Shown here: positions 27,156 through 35,733 of the stretch, piece by piece
Position numbering within the stretch: the first letter of the stretch is position 1
How the letters are laid out: each line of letters opens with the position of its first letter
DNA from: Pedobacter lusitanus
Lineage (GTDB): Bacteria; Bacteroidota; Bacteroidia; Sphingobacteriales; Sphingobacteriaceae
Direction: 5' to 3'
Assembly: GCF_040026395.1 (NCBI RefSeq)
Contig: NZ_CP157278.1
Span: 5,828,001 to 5,892,000, forward strand
Length of the DNA: 64,000 bases
The notes under the pieces: generated by a model
The model's database searches: none
Seen by the model: the letters and a program-made list of their open reading frames with translations, nothing else
Told to the model about the DNA's origin: nothing
Position numbers and translations under genes: made by a program

Positions 27156-28058
27156 ATGATAAAAATAGCTTATCATTCTTTATATGCGCATCCTTTACCG
27201 GAGGGACATCGTTTCCCTATGCTAAAGTATGAACTGATACCCGGGCAATTACTGCATGAAGGCATAATTACTCCTGATCACCTTTTTGAGCCTGAGCCTC
27301 TGAGTGAAGATATTGTCTTATTATCACATGACCCGGCTTACTGGGCTCAGCTGAGAGATTTTACCCTGCCGCCAAGAGAACAGCGGCGCATTGGTTTTCC
27401 GCTGAATGCACAACTTGTGGAAAGGGAGCTCAGGATTGCTCAGGGAACTATTGACGGTGCTTTATTTGCCAAAGAATACGGTTTGGCTTTTAATGTAGCT
27501 GGCGGTACACATCATGCAGGTTCTAACTGGGGAGAGGGATTTTGTCTGTTGAATGATCAGGCAATCGCTGCCAATTATCTTTTGAACAAAGGGCTGTTTA
27601 AGCGCATACTGATTATAGATTTAGATGTGCATCAGGGTAACGGGACCGCTCAGATTTTAGAGAATGAACCAAGGGTATTTACTTTCTCTATGCATGGAGA
27701 GAAGAATTTCCCTTTTAGAAAAGAGATCTCTGATCTTGATATTGGCCTTGATGCAGATACAGGCGATGATGCCTATCTTTCATTACTGGCCGAAACACTC
27801 CCTGAATTGTATCAAAAACATCAGCCCGATTTTGTTTTTTATTTATCCGGTGTAGATGTTTTATCAACTGATAAATTAGGCAAACTCGCTATGAGCAAGG
27901 CCGGATGTAAAGAAAGAGACAGTCTGGTTTTTCAGTTTTGCAGGAAACATGGCCTGCCAGTACAGGTAAGCATGGGCGGAGGGTATTCTCCTGCAATTAA
28001 AGACATTGTTGAAGCGCATTGCAATACCTTTAAAACCGGTATTGATTTGTTGTCCTGA
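27156..28058 (+). CDS. histone deacetylase-family (AcuC-like) amidohydrolase
   Basis: A 300-residue zinc amidohydrolase of the arginase/deacetylase fold. The catalytic tandem histidines are in GGTHHAGSNWGEGFCLLND and the zinc ligands in ILIIDLDVHQGNGTA (D-x-H) and YLSGVDVLSTDKLGKL (distal Asp). This is the complete set for deacetylation of acyl-lysine, acetylpolyamine or a similar amide. Bacterial members act on acetyl-CoA synthetase or acetylpolyamines; the substrate here is unknown. It ends a three-gene unit with kynU and a bestrophin, joined by TAAATG. Confidence 0.87.
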   Translation: MIKIAYHSLYAHPLPEGHRFPMLKYELIPGQLLHEGIITPDHLFEPEPLSEDIVLLSHDPAYWAQLRDFTLPPREQRRIGFPLNAQLVERELRIAQGTIDGALFAKEYGLAFNVAGGTHHAGSNWGEGFCLLNDQAIAANYLLNKGLFKRILIIDLDVHQGNGTAQILENEPRVFTFSMHGEKNFPFRKEISDLDIGLDADTGDDAYLSLLAETLPELYQKHQPDFVFYLSGVDVLSTDKLGKLAMSKAGCKERDSLVFQFCRKHGLPVQVSMGGGYSPAIKDIVEAHCNTFKTGIDLLS

Positions 28059-28515
28059 GTCTTTAACCGGCTGTTCATAATTCCTGATCTGTTCAGTGCC
28101 GGGCTGGCCCTATTGTTTCTCCCATAATAGCAAGAGTGTTGATCTCCGTTTGTTTTTTTTGTCCGGTTCATTTTTAATTTATAAATATCTTCACAGGAAT
28201 CAGCAGGAGTAAGAGAGGCCGGTTACCTATAAAATCAGAGTTGTGGATAAAAAAACAGAACGCTTCAGGAACCACCCTGTCTGTCTCAGTGTGCCAAAGC
28301 CTGATGTTTTTCTTAATGTGCTGTACAGTTAGGAGTTATCACTTTGTAACGCAAAGAATCCTGTAATGAATAAGCAGTGAAAAATCAACCTTCAATTTTG
28401 TATCATGACGAGGTTATACCCTTTCAGACTGGTAATTACGAGCCGGAAAAGGCAAGCTGGTTTTTTAATGTGAAGTATTTTGATGAAATTTAGGGTCTTT
28501 AAAAAAGGATCATAG
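28059..28515. other. 457-bp intergenic region before topB
   Basis: No established gene is seen. A GTG-started 38-codon frame (28477 backwards to GTG at 28377, stop 28491-28493) ends with FFNVKYFDEI, 22 bp before topB. A second open stretch upstream reads VVDKKTERFRNH and stops at about 28332. Both look protein-like but are too short to call; they may be remnants or chance. No terminator or tRNA was recognised. Confidence 0.4.
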
Positions 28516-30372
28516 ATGAAGATTGTAATTGCAGAAAAGCCTTCCGTTGCACGTGAATTAGCTAAAGTGTTTGGCGCAACAGGTAAGAAAGACGGATACA
28601 TCGAAGGTAAAGGGTATTCATTTACCTGGGCATTCGGACATCTGCTGCAATTGGCACCTCCACAGGAATATGGCTTTATAGGCTGGAGAAGACAGCATCT
28701 GCCAATGCTTCCCGCTAAATTTAAGCTGGCTATCAGAAAGATCAAAACCAAAGATGGTCTGGTAGAAGATCCCGGAGTAAGGAAGCAGCTCGATATTATT
28801 AAAAAGCTTTTTGATGAATCTACCGAGATTATCGTAGCGACGGATGCCGGGAGGGAAGGCGAGCTTATTTTCCGTTATATCTATTATTTTCTGAAGTGTA
28901 AAAAACCTTTTAAAAGACTCTGGATATCCTCTCAGACTGATGAGGCTATTAAAGAAGGTTTCAGAAACCTCAAACCAGGTACTGATTATGATACTTTGTT
29001 TAATTCTGCGCATTGCAGGTCAGAATCAGACTGGCTGGTTGGAATGAATGCCACACAGGCACTGAGCATCTCGGCAGGAGCAAGATCAGTACTGTCTCTT
29101 GGCAGGGTACAAACACCGACGCTGGCAATGATCTGTTCCAGGTATATTGAAACAAAGAATTTCGTACCACAGTTATACTATCAGCTCGGTATACAACTGG
29201 ATAAGGACGGGCAACTGTTCAAAGCGGTTTCTACAGTCAATTTTAATGTAAAAGAAGAAGCACAGGTTTTATTTGATAAAATTGAAGATGTGGGCTCCGG
29301 ATTTCCGAACGGAGGAAAGATTCTGGATGTTGAAGCAAAGCCAAGAAAAGAACCACCACCTTTATTGCATGATCTGAGTAGTTTACAGCAGGAAGCAAAT
29401 AAGCGGAAAGGTTATACTGCAGATCAGACATTGAATTTACTGCAAAATCTATATGAAAGTAAACTGGTTTCATATCCACGTACCGGTAGCCGCTATATTG
29501 GTGATGATGTATTTGCCGGTGTTCCTCAGCTGATTACTCAACTGACTACACATCCTGATTTCGGGAAACAGGCCGAATTTCTGATGACTGTGCCTTTGAA
29601 TAAAAGAAGTGTGAATGCAAAGAAAGTGACCGATCACCATGCTATTTTACCAACCGGTGAGGTACCTTATCAACTGAGTGCAGATAAACAGGCTGTTTAT
29701 GATATGGTTGTCGGACGTATGCTGGAAGCTTTTCATCAGGAATGTGTTAAAGAAGTAACTAAAATAACGATAGAATCCGGTTCTCTTTTTATTGCTAACG
29801 GAACAGTTATCCGTTCTGCAGGATGGCGATCGGTATTAAATGATAAGGAAGAAGATAAAAAAGATGAGGATAATCCATCTCTTCCAAAGGTTAAAAAAGG
29901 GGAGATGCTGCCGATCGTAGAAAAAGCTTTACTGGAAAAACAAACCAAGCCTAAACCTTTATATAATGAAGCTTCTTTATTAAAGGCGCTGGAAACTTCA
30001 GGTAAAGAGATCGAAGATGAAGAATTGCGCTATGCTATGAAAGACAGTGGTCTGGGAACTCCGGCCACCAGAGCGGCAATTATTGAAACGCTGATTACCA
30101 GAGATTATATCATGCGGGAAAAACGTAACCTGGTACCTACTTTTAAAGGACTGGCAGTTTATGATGTTGTTAAAGATCAGAAGATTGCACAGGCAGAACT
30201 GACCGGTTCGTGGGAAAAAAGACTGGAAGAGATCAGATCCGGTGCTTCAGTTGCGGACTTTAAAGCGGAAATATCTGAATATACCAAATCAATTACTCAT
30301 GAACTGCTTGCGGCAGGAGCTGGTCTTGCGGAGAAACTCGTGCCAAAGAAAGAAGACCCGGCGGTAGTATAA
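28516..30372 (+). CDS. topB: DNA topoisomerase III
   Basis: A 618-residue type IA topoisomerase that passes single strands and decatenates DNA. The Toprim domain opens the protein (KIVIAEKPSVARELAKVFG) and contains TDAGREGELIFRYIY with the metal-binding acidic residues. The catalytic tyrosine is Y320 in LVSYPRTGSRYIGDDV. RVQTPTLAMICSRY and TDHHAILPTGEVP are further signatures. The C-terminus is short, lacking zinc ribbons, which is usual for the TopB branch in Bacteroidetes. It is a single gene, convergent with the aminotransferase gene 7 bp away. Confidence 0.94.
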   Translation: MKIVIAEKPSVARELAKVFGATGKKDGYIEGKGYSFTWAFGHLLQLAPPQEYGFIGWRRQHLPMLPAKFKLAIRKIKTKDGLVEDPGVRKQLDIIKKLFDESTEIIVATDAGREGELIFRYIYYFLKCKKPFKRLWISSQTDEAIKEGFRNLKPGTDYDTLFNSAHCRSESDWLVGMNATQALSISAGARSVLSLGRVQTPTLAMICSRYIETKNFVPQLYYQLGIQLDKDGQLFKAVSTVNFNVKEEAQVLFDKIEDVGSGFPNGGKILDVEAKPRKEPPPLLHDLSSLQQEANKRKGYTADQTLNLLQNLYESKLVSYPRTGSRYIGDDVFAGVPQLITQLTTHPDFGKQAEFLMTVPLNKRSVNAKKVTDHHAILPTGEVPYQLSADKQAVYDMVVGRMLEAFHQECVKEVTKITIESGSLFIANGTVIRSAGWRSVLNDKEEDKKDEDNPSLPKVKKGEMLPIVEKALLEKQTKPKPLYNEASLLKALETSGKEIEDEELRYAMKDSGLGTPATRAAIIETLITRDYIMREKRNLVPTFKGLAVYDVVKDQKIAQAELTGSWEKRLEEIRSGASVADFKAEISEYTKSITHELLAAGAGLAEKLVPKKEDPAVV

Positions 30373-30379
30373 AATTCAA

Positions 30380-31204
30380 CTAGCGGATTTTGTCCAGAAG
30401 CAAAGTATAAAGTTGTGCCGTAATTCTTCCGGCTTTTCCATTACCAATTTCTTTTCCATCTACTTTTAAGACAGGAAGGATGTTTTTTGTTGTACTGGTA
30501 AGAAAAGCCTCGCTTGCATTATAAAGTTCTGCTAAAGTAAAATCACGTGCTGAGATCTGGAAACCTGAATCTTCAAGGTTCAGTATGTTTTTGCGGATTA
30601 CCCCACTCAGGATATCGCTTTTAGCAGTTATAACTTCCCCTTCATGAGTCACAATGAATAAATTAGCTCTCGGGGTTTCTTTAACTAAACCATTAAAATG
30701 ATATAATACATCATCAGCTTTATTTTCTTCAATAAAAGGTTGTAGCCAGATCGCCATTGAATAATCCAGTGTTTTCATTGCAGATAACTGTCTCTGATAG
30801 ACGTAAGTTGCTAAGGTTATGCCTTCAGCCTGAAGACCCTGTGGGATAATTAAAGGTACCTGGGTAATAATGAGGTTTTGCGTAGGAGGAAGGGCGTAAG
30901 CATCTTCAGAATACCCTCCGGTTAAGGTTATTTTAATTCCCGAATCAGGCAGGTTATTCCTTTGCATCAGTTCACCAATAATTTTTTTCAGTTCCGCAGG
31001 GCTCTGACTGACATGCAGATGCATATTTTTTGCAGAGTTATAAAAACGTTCTATATGATCATCCAGAAAAATAGGCTGACCATTTACTGTTTTAAAGAAA
31101 TCAAATATTCCATACCCTCTTTGTATAGAAAGATCTGTAATTAATAAGGAAGCCTGATCGGTCCCGATGAAAGTATCATTTAAAAAAACAGTATTTGTAC
31201 TCAT
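30380..31204 (-). CDS. class IV aminotransferase (BCAT/D-amino-acid/ADC-lyase fold)
   Basis: A 274-residue fold-type IV PLP enzyme. The start MSTNTVFLNDTFI was chosen at 31204; an upstream in-frame Met would add 37 residues without family similarity. RGYGIFDFFKTVNGQP is the usual early motif, the Schiff-base lysine lies in YQRQLSAMKTLDYSMAIW, and FIVTHEGEVITAKSDILSGVIR matches the phosphate-binding loop. It could act on branched-chain amino acids, D-amino acids or aminodeoxychorismate; the sequence alone does not choose. It is transcribed divergently from an MBL-fold gene. Confidence 0.85.
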   Translation of the reverse strand: MSTNTVFLNDTFIGTDQASLLITDLSIQRGYGIFDFFKTVNGQPIFLDDHIERFYNSAKNMHLHVSQSPAELKKIIGELMQRNNLPDSGIKITLTGGYSEDAYALPPTQNLIITQVPLIIPQGLQAEGITLATYVYQRQLSAMKTLDYSMAIWLQPFIEENKADDVLYHFNGLVKETPRANLFIVTHEGEVITAKSDILSGVIRKNILNLEDSGFQISARDFTLAELYNASEAFLTSTTKNILPVLKVDGKEIGNGKAGRITAQLYTLLLDKIR

Positions 31205-31442
31205 TATTTGTCTTTTTTGAGGTCTGAAACTAATTGCAGTGCATTTGATCTGATTCGTTCCTTTAAAATTAAGCCGTAAATAACCTGAACCCCTTAATTT
31301 AATCAGAAGCTGCAATATTAATAAAATTCCTCGTTCCTATCCTTCATGCAATTGTTATATTCGTTGCAGAATTGCGGTTATTATCATTTAATACCTGATA
31401 TTATCACCTTTTGCATACCTGTTATCCTTAGCTATCCTGTAT

Positions 31443-32537
31443 ATGTATATTTTACTGTTTATTACCTGCGCTTTAGTTTTACTGGTTTATATTATTTTAA
31501 ACCTGCCTGTATTTGGCCGTTTACCGGAAGGTGCCAGTCTGGAACGTATCAGGCAATTGCCCAACGTGAAAGATGATGTCCTGCAGAATCAGTCTCCAAC
31601 CTCCATGGTGCCGGATGAAGGCTATTGGGCTATTGTAAAGGCCATGCTGAAAGGTAACCCAAATAGCAGACCCAAGGCAGTTTTACCCCATGTCAAACCC
31701 GAACTGGATTCTGTATCCGGTACAAAAGTGACCTGGTTTGGGCATTCTTCTTATTTATTACAAATTGAATCTTTAAAAGTACTGGTAGATCCGGTTTTTA
31801 GCAGGACACCTTCACCATTTTCTTTTATCGGTAAAAAAAACTATGCAGGTACTGATTTTATCAGTGCCGAGGATTTTCCTGCAATTGATATCCTGTTGAT
31901 TTCACATGATCACTATGATCATATGGACTATCAAACTATATTAAAGCTAAAAGACCGGGTAAAGCATTTTTTAACTTCAGCAGGAGCAGGTTCACATTTA
32001 TTACGCTGGGGAATTCCGGCAGAGAAAATTACTGAGCTGGCATGGGAAGAAAAGGCAGTTTTATGCGGACTTCAATTTACCGCCCAGCCTGCAAGACATT
32101 TTACCGGCAGGAAGTTTAAGCGTAACCGTACCCTATGGTCTTCATTTGTTCTGGAGACACCTGAACATAAATTGTTTTTGGGTGGTGACTCTGGCTATGA
32201 CAGTCATTTTAAGACTATTGGTGATGCGCACGGACCTTTTGATCTGGCTATCCTGGAATGTGGTCAGTACAATGTATTATGGCCTTTGATTCATATGTTT
32301 CCTGAGCAAACCGTAACAGCAGCAAAAGATTTACAGGCAAAAGTACTTTTACCTGTACACTGGGCAAAGTTTACCTTAGCTTTGCATGACTGGAATGATC
32401 CGGTTTTGCGGGTGACAAAAAGTGCTGAAGAATTCAATCAGCCTATTACCACACCTTTGCCTGGTGAAACGTTTCAGATAGGGTCGAACTATCCGGATAC
32501 TAAATGGTGGTTAAATATGGAGAATAAGAAACAATAG
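31443..32537 (+). CDS. membrane-anchored metallo-beta-lactamase-fold hydrolase (UlaG/NAPE-PLD-like)
   Basis: A 364-residue protein with one N-terminal hydrophobic helix (residues ~2-22), so probably anchored with its catalytic domain outside the cytosol or at the inner face. The MBL signature is complete: VTWFGHSSYLLQ, then LISHDHYDHMDYQ (HxHxDH), FLGGDSGYD and LPVHWAKF supply metal ligands. Length and the G-H-S-S and H-M-F-P-E-Q features match the NAPE-PLD/YjiC-like branch that acts on phosphodiesters. Substrate is unknown. It begins a possible unit with the small protein, the Mom-like gene and miaA. Confidence 0.85.
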   Translation: MYILLFITCALVLLVYIILNLPVFGRLPEGASLERIRQLPNVKDDVLQNQSPTSMVPDEGYWAIVKAMLKGNPNSRPKAVLPHVKPELDSVSGTKVTWFGHSSYLLQIESLKVLVDPVFSRTPSPFSFIGKKNYAGTDFISAEDFPAIDILLISHDHYDHMDYQTILKLKDRVKHFLTSAGAGSHLLRWGIPAEKITELAWEEKAVLCGLQFTAQPARHFTGRKFKRNRTLWSSFVLETPEHKLFLGGDSGYDSHFKTIGDAHGPFDLAILECGQYNVLWPLIHMFPEQTVTAAKDLQAKVLLPVHWAKFTLALHDWNDPVLRVTKSAEEFNQPITTPLPGETFQIGSNYPDTKWWLNMENKKQ

Positions 32538-32580
32538 GTTTTAATGCTTGTTATATCTATGCATTCAAAAAATCAAATAT

Positions 32581-32913
32581 ATGAAAACGGATCTTATAGA
32601 AATTTTTCAGACTATCAGAGCAGCTTTACAACCTTATACTACCTTAGGTTTTAATGATGGTACTAACAGTGATCAGAAATATGATCTCTGGGCAATTCCA
32701 CCTGCCGGAGCTGACGGCAAAGAAAAGCCGGAAGTGTTTTTCCTGAGTTTGGAAATTAAGGATGACCATGTCGCATTTGATTTGCTTCCTGAGTCTGTCC
32801 CGCAACATGAACGAACACTATATATTAAAGAGCTTGATGATGTAACTTTGAACCTGATAGAAGATAAAGTAGCTGCTGGTTTTAAGGTATGCAAAGAGCG
32901 GGGATGGGTTTAA
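32581..32913 (+). CDS. small hypothetical protein
   Basis: A 110-residue soluble protein that I do not recognise. It is mixed alpha/beta in outline, with KYDLWAIPPAGADGKEKPEVFFLSLEIKDDHVAF in the centre and an amphipathic C-terminal helix ending KVCKERGWV. There is no signal peptide, cysteine motif or membrane segment. ATG 32581 was chosen over an in-frame upstream start because the 11 extra residues look like untranslated leader. It lies 43 bp after the MBL gene and 64 bp before the Mom-like gene. Confidence 0.65.
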   Translation: MKTDLIEIFQTIRAALQPYTTLGFNDGTNSDQKYDLWAIPPAGADGKEKPEVFFLSLEIKDDHVAFDLLPESVPQHERTLYIKELDDVTLNLIEDKVAAGFKVCKERGWV

Positions 32914-32977
32914 TCAGGCTAAAACCAGGTGAGGAGAGATGATAAAGAGCAGGAATTGCTATAAATAAAAAATAAGA

Positions 32978-33832
32978 GTGAGTATAAAAAAAACGGGCTG
33001 GCAGCAAGAGCTTAAACAAGAGTTACAAAATATTGGAATCGAGTCAGAATGGATTATTTCTGACTCTTTTCTTTTGCTCGGATTTAAGGATAATCAGGAG
33101 TTATACCTTAATCTGTTAAGTGCCGGTGATCATCCTGATTCAGCAGAAACACTGGCGCTGCAACAGCAATATAGTCAAACCGGCAAACAGCTGATTCAGC
33201 TTTGGGAAGATATCTGGTATACCAGATCCGCGCAAATTCTAAGTCGTATTAATGCATTGCTCGGTAAAAATAAAAGAATTCATGGCAGAAAAACTGCGAT
33301 AATCAGTATAACCCAGCCACAGGCAGATACTTTTCTAAATCAGCATCATCTTCAGGGTTCAGCTAAGGCAAGACACAGGTATGCGCTTGTTGTGGAAGAT
33401 AAATATGTTGCTGTGGCTACTTTCAGCGGTAAGCGGAAAATGACCAGGAGACACGCAGATTATACTTCAGTTGAATTGATCAGGTTTGCTACTGCCGATG
33501 GTTTCACCGTGCAGGGCGGATTGAGCAAATTGCTTAAACATTTAATCAAAACCATTCTTCCAAATGATGTAATGACTTATGCAGATCTGGATTGGTCTTA
33601 TGGAAAAGGGTATACTAAACTGGGCTTTGAGCTGGTTGAACAAACACCGCCTTCGGCAATATGGCTGGACCAGGCTGCAAATACAAGATATTTTCCACAT
33701 CGTTTACCTGATGAAATCAGTACAGCTGCAGCTCAGCTTACTGAGGCTGAAAGAATAGTTTATTTAAATTCCTTACATTATATCAGTGTTTTTAATATGG
33801 GAAACCTGAAGTATATTTTAACATGCAAATAG
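32978..33832 (+). CDS. protein with C-terminal Mom-like GNAT domain
   Basis: A 284-residue protein whose first ~105 residues are unfamiliar. Residues ~110-284 match a GNAT-like domain common in phage genomes and related to the Mom nucleobase-modification fold: FLNQHHLQGSAKARHRYALV, VELIRFATADGFTVQGGLSK, YADLDWSYGKGYTKLGFEL, and the closing VFNMGNLKYIL. In those phage proteins the consensus is HLQG, ELxRF, GGxSKLL and SYADxxWSxG. The start codon is GTG at 32978. The end overlaps miaA by 10 nt, so the two are translationally linked. A nucleic-acid acyl-modifying role is possible but unproven. Confidence 0.7.
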   Translation: MSIKKTGWQQELKQELQNIGIESEWIISDSFLLLGFKDNQELYLNLLSAGDHPDSAETLALQQQYSQTGKQLIQLWEDIWYTRSAQILSRINALLGKNKRIHGRKTAIISITQPQADTFLNQHHLQGSAKARHRYALVVEDKYVAVATFSGKRKMTRRHADYTSVELIRFATADGFTVQGGLSKLLKHLIKTILPNDVMTYADLDWSYGKGYTKLGFELVEQTPPSAIWLDQAANTRYFPHRLPDEISTAAAQLTEAERIVYLNSLHYISVFNMGNLKYILTCK

Positions 33833-34761
33833 ATAAAAAACCTCTTTTAATTATATTAGGGCCCACAGCCTCCGGAAAAACGAGACTGGCTGTCAGTGTT
33901 GCCGGCGAATTAAACGGAGAGGTGATCAGTGCGGACAGCAGGCAGGTATTTAAAGATATGGATATCGGTACCGGAAAAGATCTGCATGAGTATATGATTA
34001 ATGGAAAAGCAATTCCTTATCATCTGATCAATATCAGGGAAGCAGGAGAAAACTATAATGTTAATGCTTTTAAAGATGACTTTTATAAAGTATTCGAACA
34101 ATTGACCCGGCAAGGCAAACTCCCGGTATTATGTGGTGGTACCGGTATGTATATTCATAGTCTGTTACAAAATCACGAGTATACGGCAGTTCCGGTAAAT
34201 CAGGACCTTAGAGATAGTCTTCCCATACATGATATTCATTTATTAAGGGAATTACTTGCAGGTTATCCAGCTGCTGTAACTGAACACGCAGATCTTTCCT
34301 CTGCTAAAAGACTGGTCAGGGCTATTGAAATTGCAGAATATTTACAACATCATACTTTAACGGAGGAAAACCGTCCCGGGGTTCAGCCATTGGTTATCGG
34401 TTTAGATGGAGAGGTTGGACTGCGCAGAGAGCGGATCTATAAAAGATTGAACGAGCGTTTTGCTCATGGCCTTATAGAAGAAGTAGAAGGGCTTTTAAAG
34501 CGTGGAGTAAGTGCAGAAATGCTGCTGTTTTATGGCCTGGAGTATAAATTCATTACTGAGTACCTTCAAAATAAGCTCAGTTTGCCAGAATTGAAAGAAA
34601 AATTATACATTGCTATACGTCAGTTTGCCAAAAGACAGATGACTTTTTTCAGAAAGATGGAAAAAGACGGTATTATGATAAACTGGCTGGACTCTGCTCT
34701 GGAACCTGCCCATTTAACCCGTGAGGTTATCAAATTATATCAGCAGGCTTTTGAGCTATAA
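33823..34761 (+). CDS. miaA: tRNA dimethylallyltransferase
   Basis: A 312-residue enzyme that adds a dimethylallyl group to N6 of A37 in tRNAs reading U-initial codons. The P-loop is GPTASGKT at residues 13-20, followed by EVISADSRQVFKDMDIGTGK and PVLCGGTGMYIHSLL, all hallmark MiaA motifs. The C-terminal FYGLEYKFITEYL and RQFAKRQMTFFRK complete the family pattern. The P-loop, catalytic Asp (SADSRQ) and substrate-binding residues are intact. It overlaps the Mom-like gene by 10 nt. Confidence 0.95.
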   Translation: MQIDKKPLLIILGPTASGKTRLAVSVAGELNGEVISADSRQVFKDMDIGTGKDLHEYMINGKAIPYHLINIREAGENYNVNAFKDDFYKVFEQLTRQGKLPVLCGGTGMYIHSLLQNHEYTAVPVNQDLRDSLPIHDIHLLRELLAGYPAAVTEHADLSSAKRLVRAIEIAEYLQHHTLTEENRPGVQPLVIGLDGEVGLRRERIYKRLNERFAHGLIEEVEGLLKRGVSAEMLLFYGLEYKFITEYLQNKLSLPELKEKLYIAIRQFAKRQMTFFRKMEKDGIMINWLDSALEPAHLTREVIKLYQQAFEL

Positions 34762-34946
34762 ATGTCTGTCAGATAAGCATATCAGCCGTTTTATACTTTA
34801 TTCCGCAGCATTTGAACCGGTGCTATAGTACGGAGATATTTCAGTCTCTGGAAAAACACCATCTATACCGGTTTCATGCCCGTTTAAGGGGGGGCAGTGC
34901 CGGAGATTCCTGTAATGGCATGCCTTTTGTATTTACCCCTTTGAAA

Positions 34947-34967
34947 GGCTGATAATGATTGTCAGCC
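34947..34967. promoter_or_regulatory. near-palindrome upstream of the small beta-barrel gene
   Basis: GGCTGATAATGATTGTCAGCC is a 21-nt inverted repeat with 9 of 10 arm positions paired around one central base, the exception being G-U in RNA. It lies 30 bp before the beta-barrel gene start. It may be an operator or a 5'-UTR hairpin; no T-run follows. Confidence 0.35.
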
Positions 34968-34996
34968 GTGAAACACATGAATAAATATAATAAATA

Positions 34997-35551
34997 ATGA
35001 AAAATTCTACTAAATATCTTGCTTCGGCAGTAGCTGCTGTGGCAATATTCTTTACAACGAATGTTAATGCTCAGAAAATAGGTGTTGGTGCAAGTATCGG
35101 TGTTCCTACAAACAATAATTATAGTGTTGCTGCAGGGATTGATGTGCGTGCGCAATTTGATGTAACTAAACAGCTATCAGTTCCAATTGCAACAGGTTAT
35201 AACCACTATTTTGCAAAAGACCGTGTTTATAGTGCAGGTGCAGTAAACAATATTAAAGTTCCTGACTATGCCTATATTCCGGTAAAAACTGGTTTAAAGT
35301 ATTTCTTTGACCCAACTGGTTCAGGTATATATGCAATGGGTGAAGTAGGTGCAGCTTTTGGTGTATCTAAAAATTCAAAAACTACTTTCCTTTACGCACC
35401 AACTTTAGGTTACTCATGGAGTAATGGTTTAGACCTGGGTATCAGATATGAAAATACTGGTAAAGGTGATGCCTTACGTTATGCGAATAACTATGATAAC
35501 AAAAGCGTAGGACAGATCGCATTGCGTATCGCTTACGGGTTTAAATTATAA
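34997..35551 (+). CDS. small outer-membrane beta-barrel protein
   Basis: A 184-residue exported protein. The signal peptide is residues ~1-25 (YLASAVAAVAIFFTTNVNAQ). The mature part consists of alternating-residue beta strands of ~10 residues separated by polar turns, ending in the aromatic-terminated strand IALRIAYGFKL, as expected for an 8-stranded OmpX/OmpW-like barrel. It could be a structural porin-like or adhesin-like protein. Function is unknown. It is transcribed alone, with a near-palindrome upstream and an intrinsic terminator downstream. Confidence 0.75.
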   Translation: MKNSTKYLASAVAAVAIFFTTNVNAQKIGVGASIGVPTNNNYSVAAGIDVRAQFDVTKQLSVPIATGYNHYFAKDRVYSAGAVNNIKVPDYAYIPVKTGLKYFFDPTGSGIYAMGEVGAAFGVSKNSKTTFLYAPTLGYSWSNGLDLGIRYENTGKGDALRYANNYDNKSVGQIALRIAYGFKL

Positions 35552-35578
35552 GTATATAAAATATAATATTCTTGAAGA

Positions 35579-35600
35579 AGCCGCCATTAAAAGGGCGGCT
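35579..35600 (+). terminator. terminator after the beta-barrel gene
   Basis: A 7-bp G+C-rich stem AGCCGCC/GGCGGCT with an 8-nt loop, followed by TTTTTTT to about 35607, lies 28 bp beyond the stop codon. Confidence 0.92.
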
Positions 35601-35657
35601 TTTTTTATGATTTCAATACACTTAATTAGTATTTAATAAATTAATTTTATAAAAAAA

Positions 35658-35686
35658 GCCGTCTGCTGGTTACCAGTTATGACGGC
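35658..35686 (-). terminator. terminator after the RamB/PrpR-like regulator gene
   Basis: GCCGTC (35658-35663) pairs with GACGGC (35681-35686), with an inner CTGG/CCAG stem. Read on the minus strand, it is followed by about eight T residues (plus-strand A-run 35650-35657). It lies 48 bp past the regulator's stop codon. Confidence 0.85.
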
Positions 35687-35733
35687 ATCTTTGTGTTTAA
35701 GAAAACTGGTGCTGTTTTTAAGCAGGTACAGCC

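Noticed and set aside
28377..28493. GTG-started 38-codon frame just before topB
   Set aside because: It is too short and lacks independent support; recorded only in the intergenic note.
28059..28515. Possible tRNA or ncRNA before topB
   Set aside because: No cloverleaf, T-arm motif GGTTCGAATC-like sequence or terminator was found.
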